Assembly (NCBI RefSeq): GCF_030053155.1
Contig: NZ_CP125640.1
Span: 372,001-436,000, forward strand
Direction of reading: 5' to 3'
Length of the DNA: 64,000 bases
Source: Rhizobium sp. BT03
GTDB taxonomy: Bacteria > Pseudomonadota > Alphaproteobacteria > Rhizobiales > Rhizobiaceae
This document shows positions 63,735-64,000 of this stretch, piece by piece. The notes under the pieces were generated by a model. That model saw only the letters and a program-made list of their open reading frames with translations. It did no database searches and had not been told where the DNA came from. Position 1 is the first letter of the stretch; every line of letters begins with the position of its first letter. The position numbers were made by a program, and so were the translations under genes.

Positions 63735-64000
63735 CTACATGTAGGGCATAACCTCAACGGCGCCGCGATAGATCATGTCGAGCGAGACGTAGAGGATGAT
63801 CAGCAAGCCGACATAGGCGATCCAGCGATGGTCGTGGAGCAACCGGGCGATCAGGTTGGCGGCGATGCCCATCAGCGCGATCGACAGGGCAAGACCGATG
63901 ATCAGCACGCTCGGATGTTCGCGCGCGGCACCGGCCACGGCGAGCACGTTGTCGAGCGACATCGAGACGTCGGCGATGACGATCTGGGTCGCCGCCTGGA
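63735..64000 (-). CDS. TerC/YjbE family integral membrane protein (3' part; runs off the window)
   Basis: The visible 88 codons are the C-terminal part of a TerC-family protein. A-D-V-S-M-S-L-D-N-V-L-A near the edge is the conserved metal-site motif (x-D-x-x-x-S-x-D-N). Three transmembrane segments follow. TerC-type proteins are linked to metal-ion (manganese) export or protein metalation in the membrane. The frame is open to base 64000, so the start lies to the right of the window. An internal ATG at 63962 falls inside the conserved motif and is not the start. Confidence 0.88.
   Translation of the reverse strand, partial: QAATQIVIADVSMSLDNVLAVAGAAREHPSVLIIGLALSIALMGIAANLIARLLHDHRWIAYVGLLIILYVSLDMIYRGAVEVMPYM

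Overview
The window reads as a stretch of chromosome from a Rhizobium-type alphaproteobacterium (R. etli / R. leguminosarum group by overall protein character). The evidence is high GC with strong third-position GC bias, many GTG and TTG starts, a NifU-like scaffold next to yidD, the ppiD-trpD-trpC-moaC-moeA cluster, two-domain PilZ and DUF2336 proteins, EcfG-type promoters and rhizobial palindromic intergenic repeats. The species assignment is inference; no rRNA gene is present. No prophage, insertion sequence, CRISPR array or plasmid-type replication gene is visible.

Layout. 0-9 kb: a SPOR-tailed D,D-carboxypeptidase, a membrane-anchored unknown, a BTLCP cysteine peptidase, proline iminopeptidase, PilZ and PAS_5 proteins, a rhomboid protease, a CBS-pair protein and a patatin. 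9-16.5 kb: hisI and folE, a NifU-like/yidD/DUF1697 group, thrS, a secreted unknown, and overlapping nitroreductase and flavin reductase genes. 16.6-24.7 kb: DUF2336, GNAT, AI-2E transporter, phytase-like esterase, parE and an exported alpha/beta hydrolase. 24.8-36.5 kb: tpiA, secG, pyrG, an SRPBCC protein, a divergent pair of citrate-synthase-like genes (one with a fused DNA-binding-like N-terminus), a FecR/CHASE2-cyclase pair, a DEAD-box helicase and a methyltransferase. 36.5-42 kb: ppiD, trpD, trpC, moaC and moeA, all leftward.

42-48.5 kb is the most accessory-looking part. It holds small envelope and stress proteins (DUF883, GlsB/YeaQ, an entericidin-like lipoprotein, two 38-residue membrane proteins), a truncated paralogue, a histidine-kinase remnant and two transglutaminase-like genes. 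Two good matches to the alphaproteobacterial EcfG general-stress promoter (GGAAC-N16/17-CGTT) lie here, so part of this block may belong to the general stress response. 48.5-54.3 kb: PhnA-like, LysR/MFS pair, two unknown families, a 5'-truncated quinone oxidoreductase and tRNA-Ser(UGA). 54.5-64 kb returns to core genes: GYD protein, rlpA, a second D,D-carboxypeptidase-like gene with altered active-site motifs, tmk, holB, a TSUP permease, metG, tatD, an MBL hydrolase and the 3' part of a TerC-family gene running off the right edge.

I do not see a convincing wholly new multigene system. The best leads are: (i) the putative EcfG-linked small-protein cluster; (ii) the divergent citrate-synthase pair around a perfect 12-bp palindrome; (iii) the FecR/CHASE2-cyclase module with a substituted base-recognition residue; (iv) the carboxypeptidase whose signal-peptide region appears to be built from a rhizobial intergenic repeat and which lacks the KTG lysine; (v) an orphan intrinsic terminator suggesting an unannotated small RNA near 6.3-6.5 kb.
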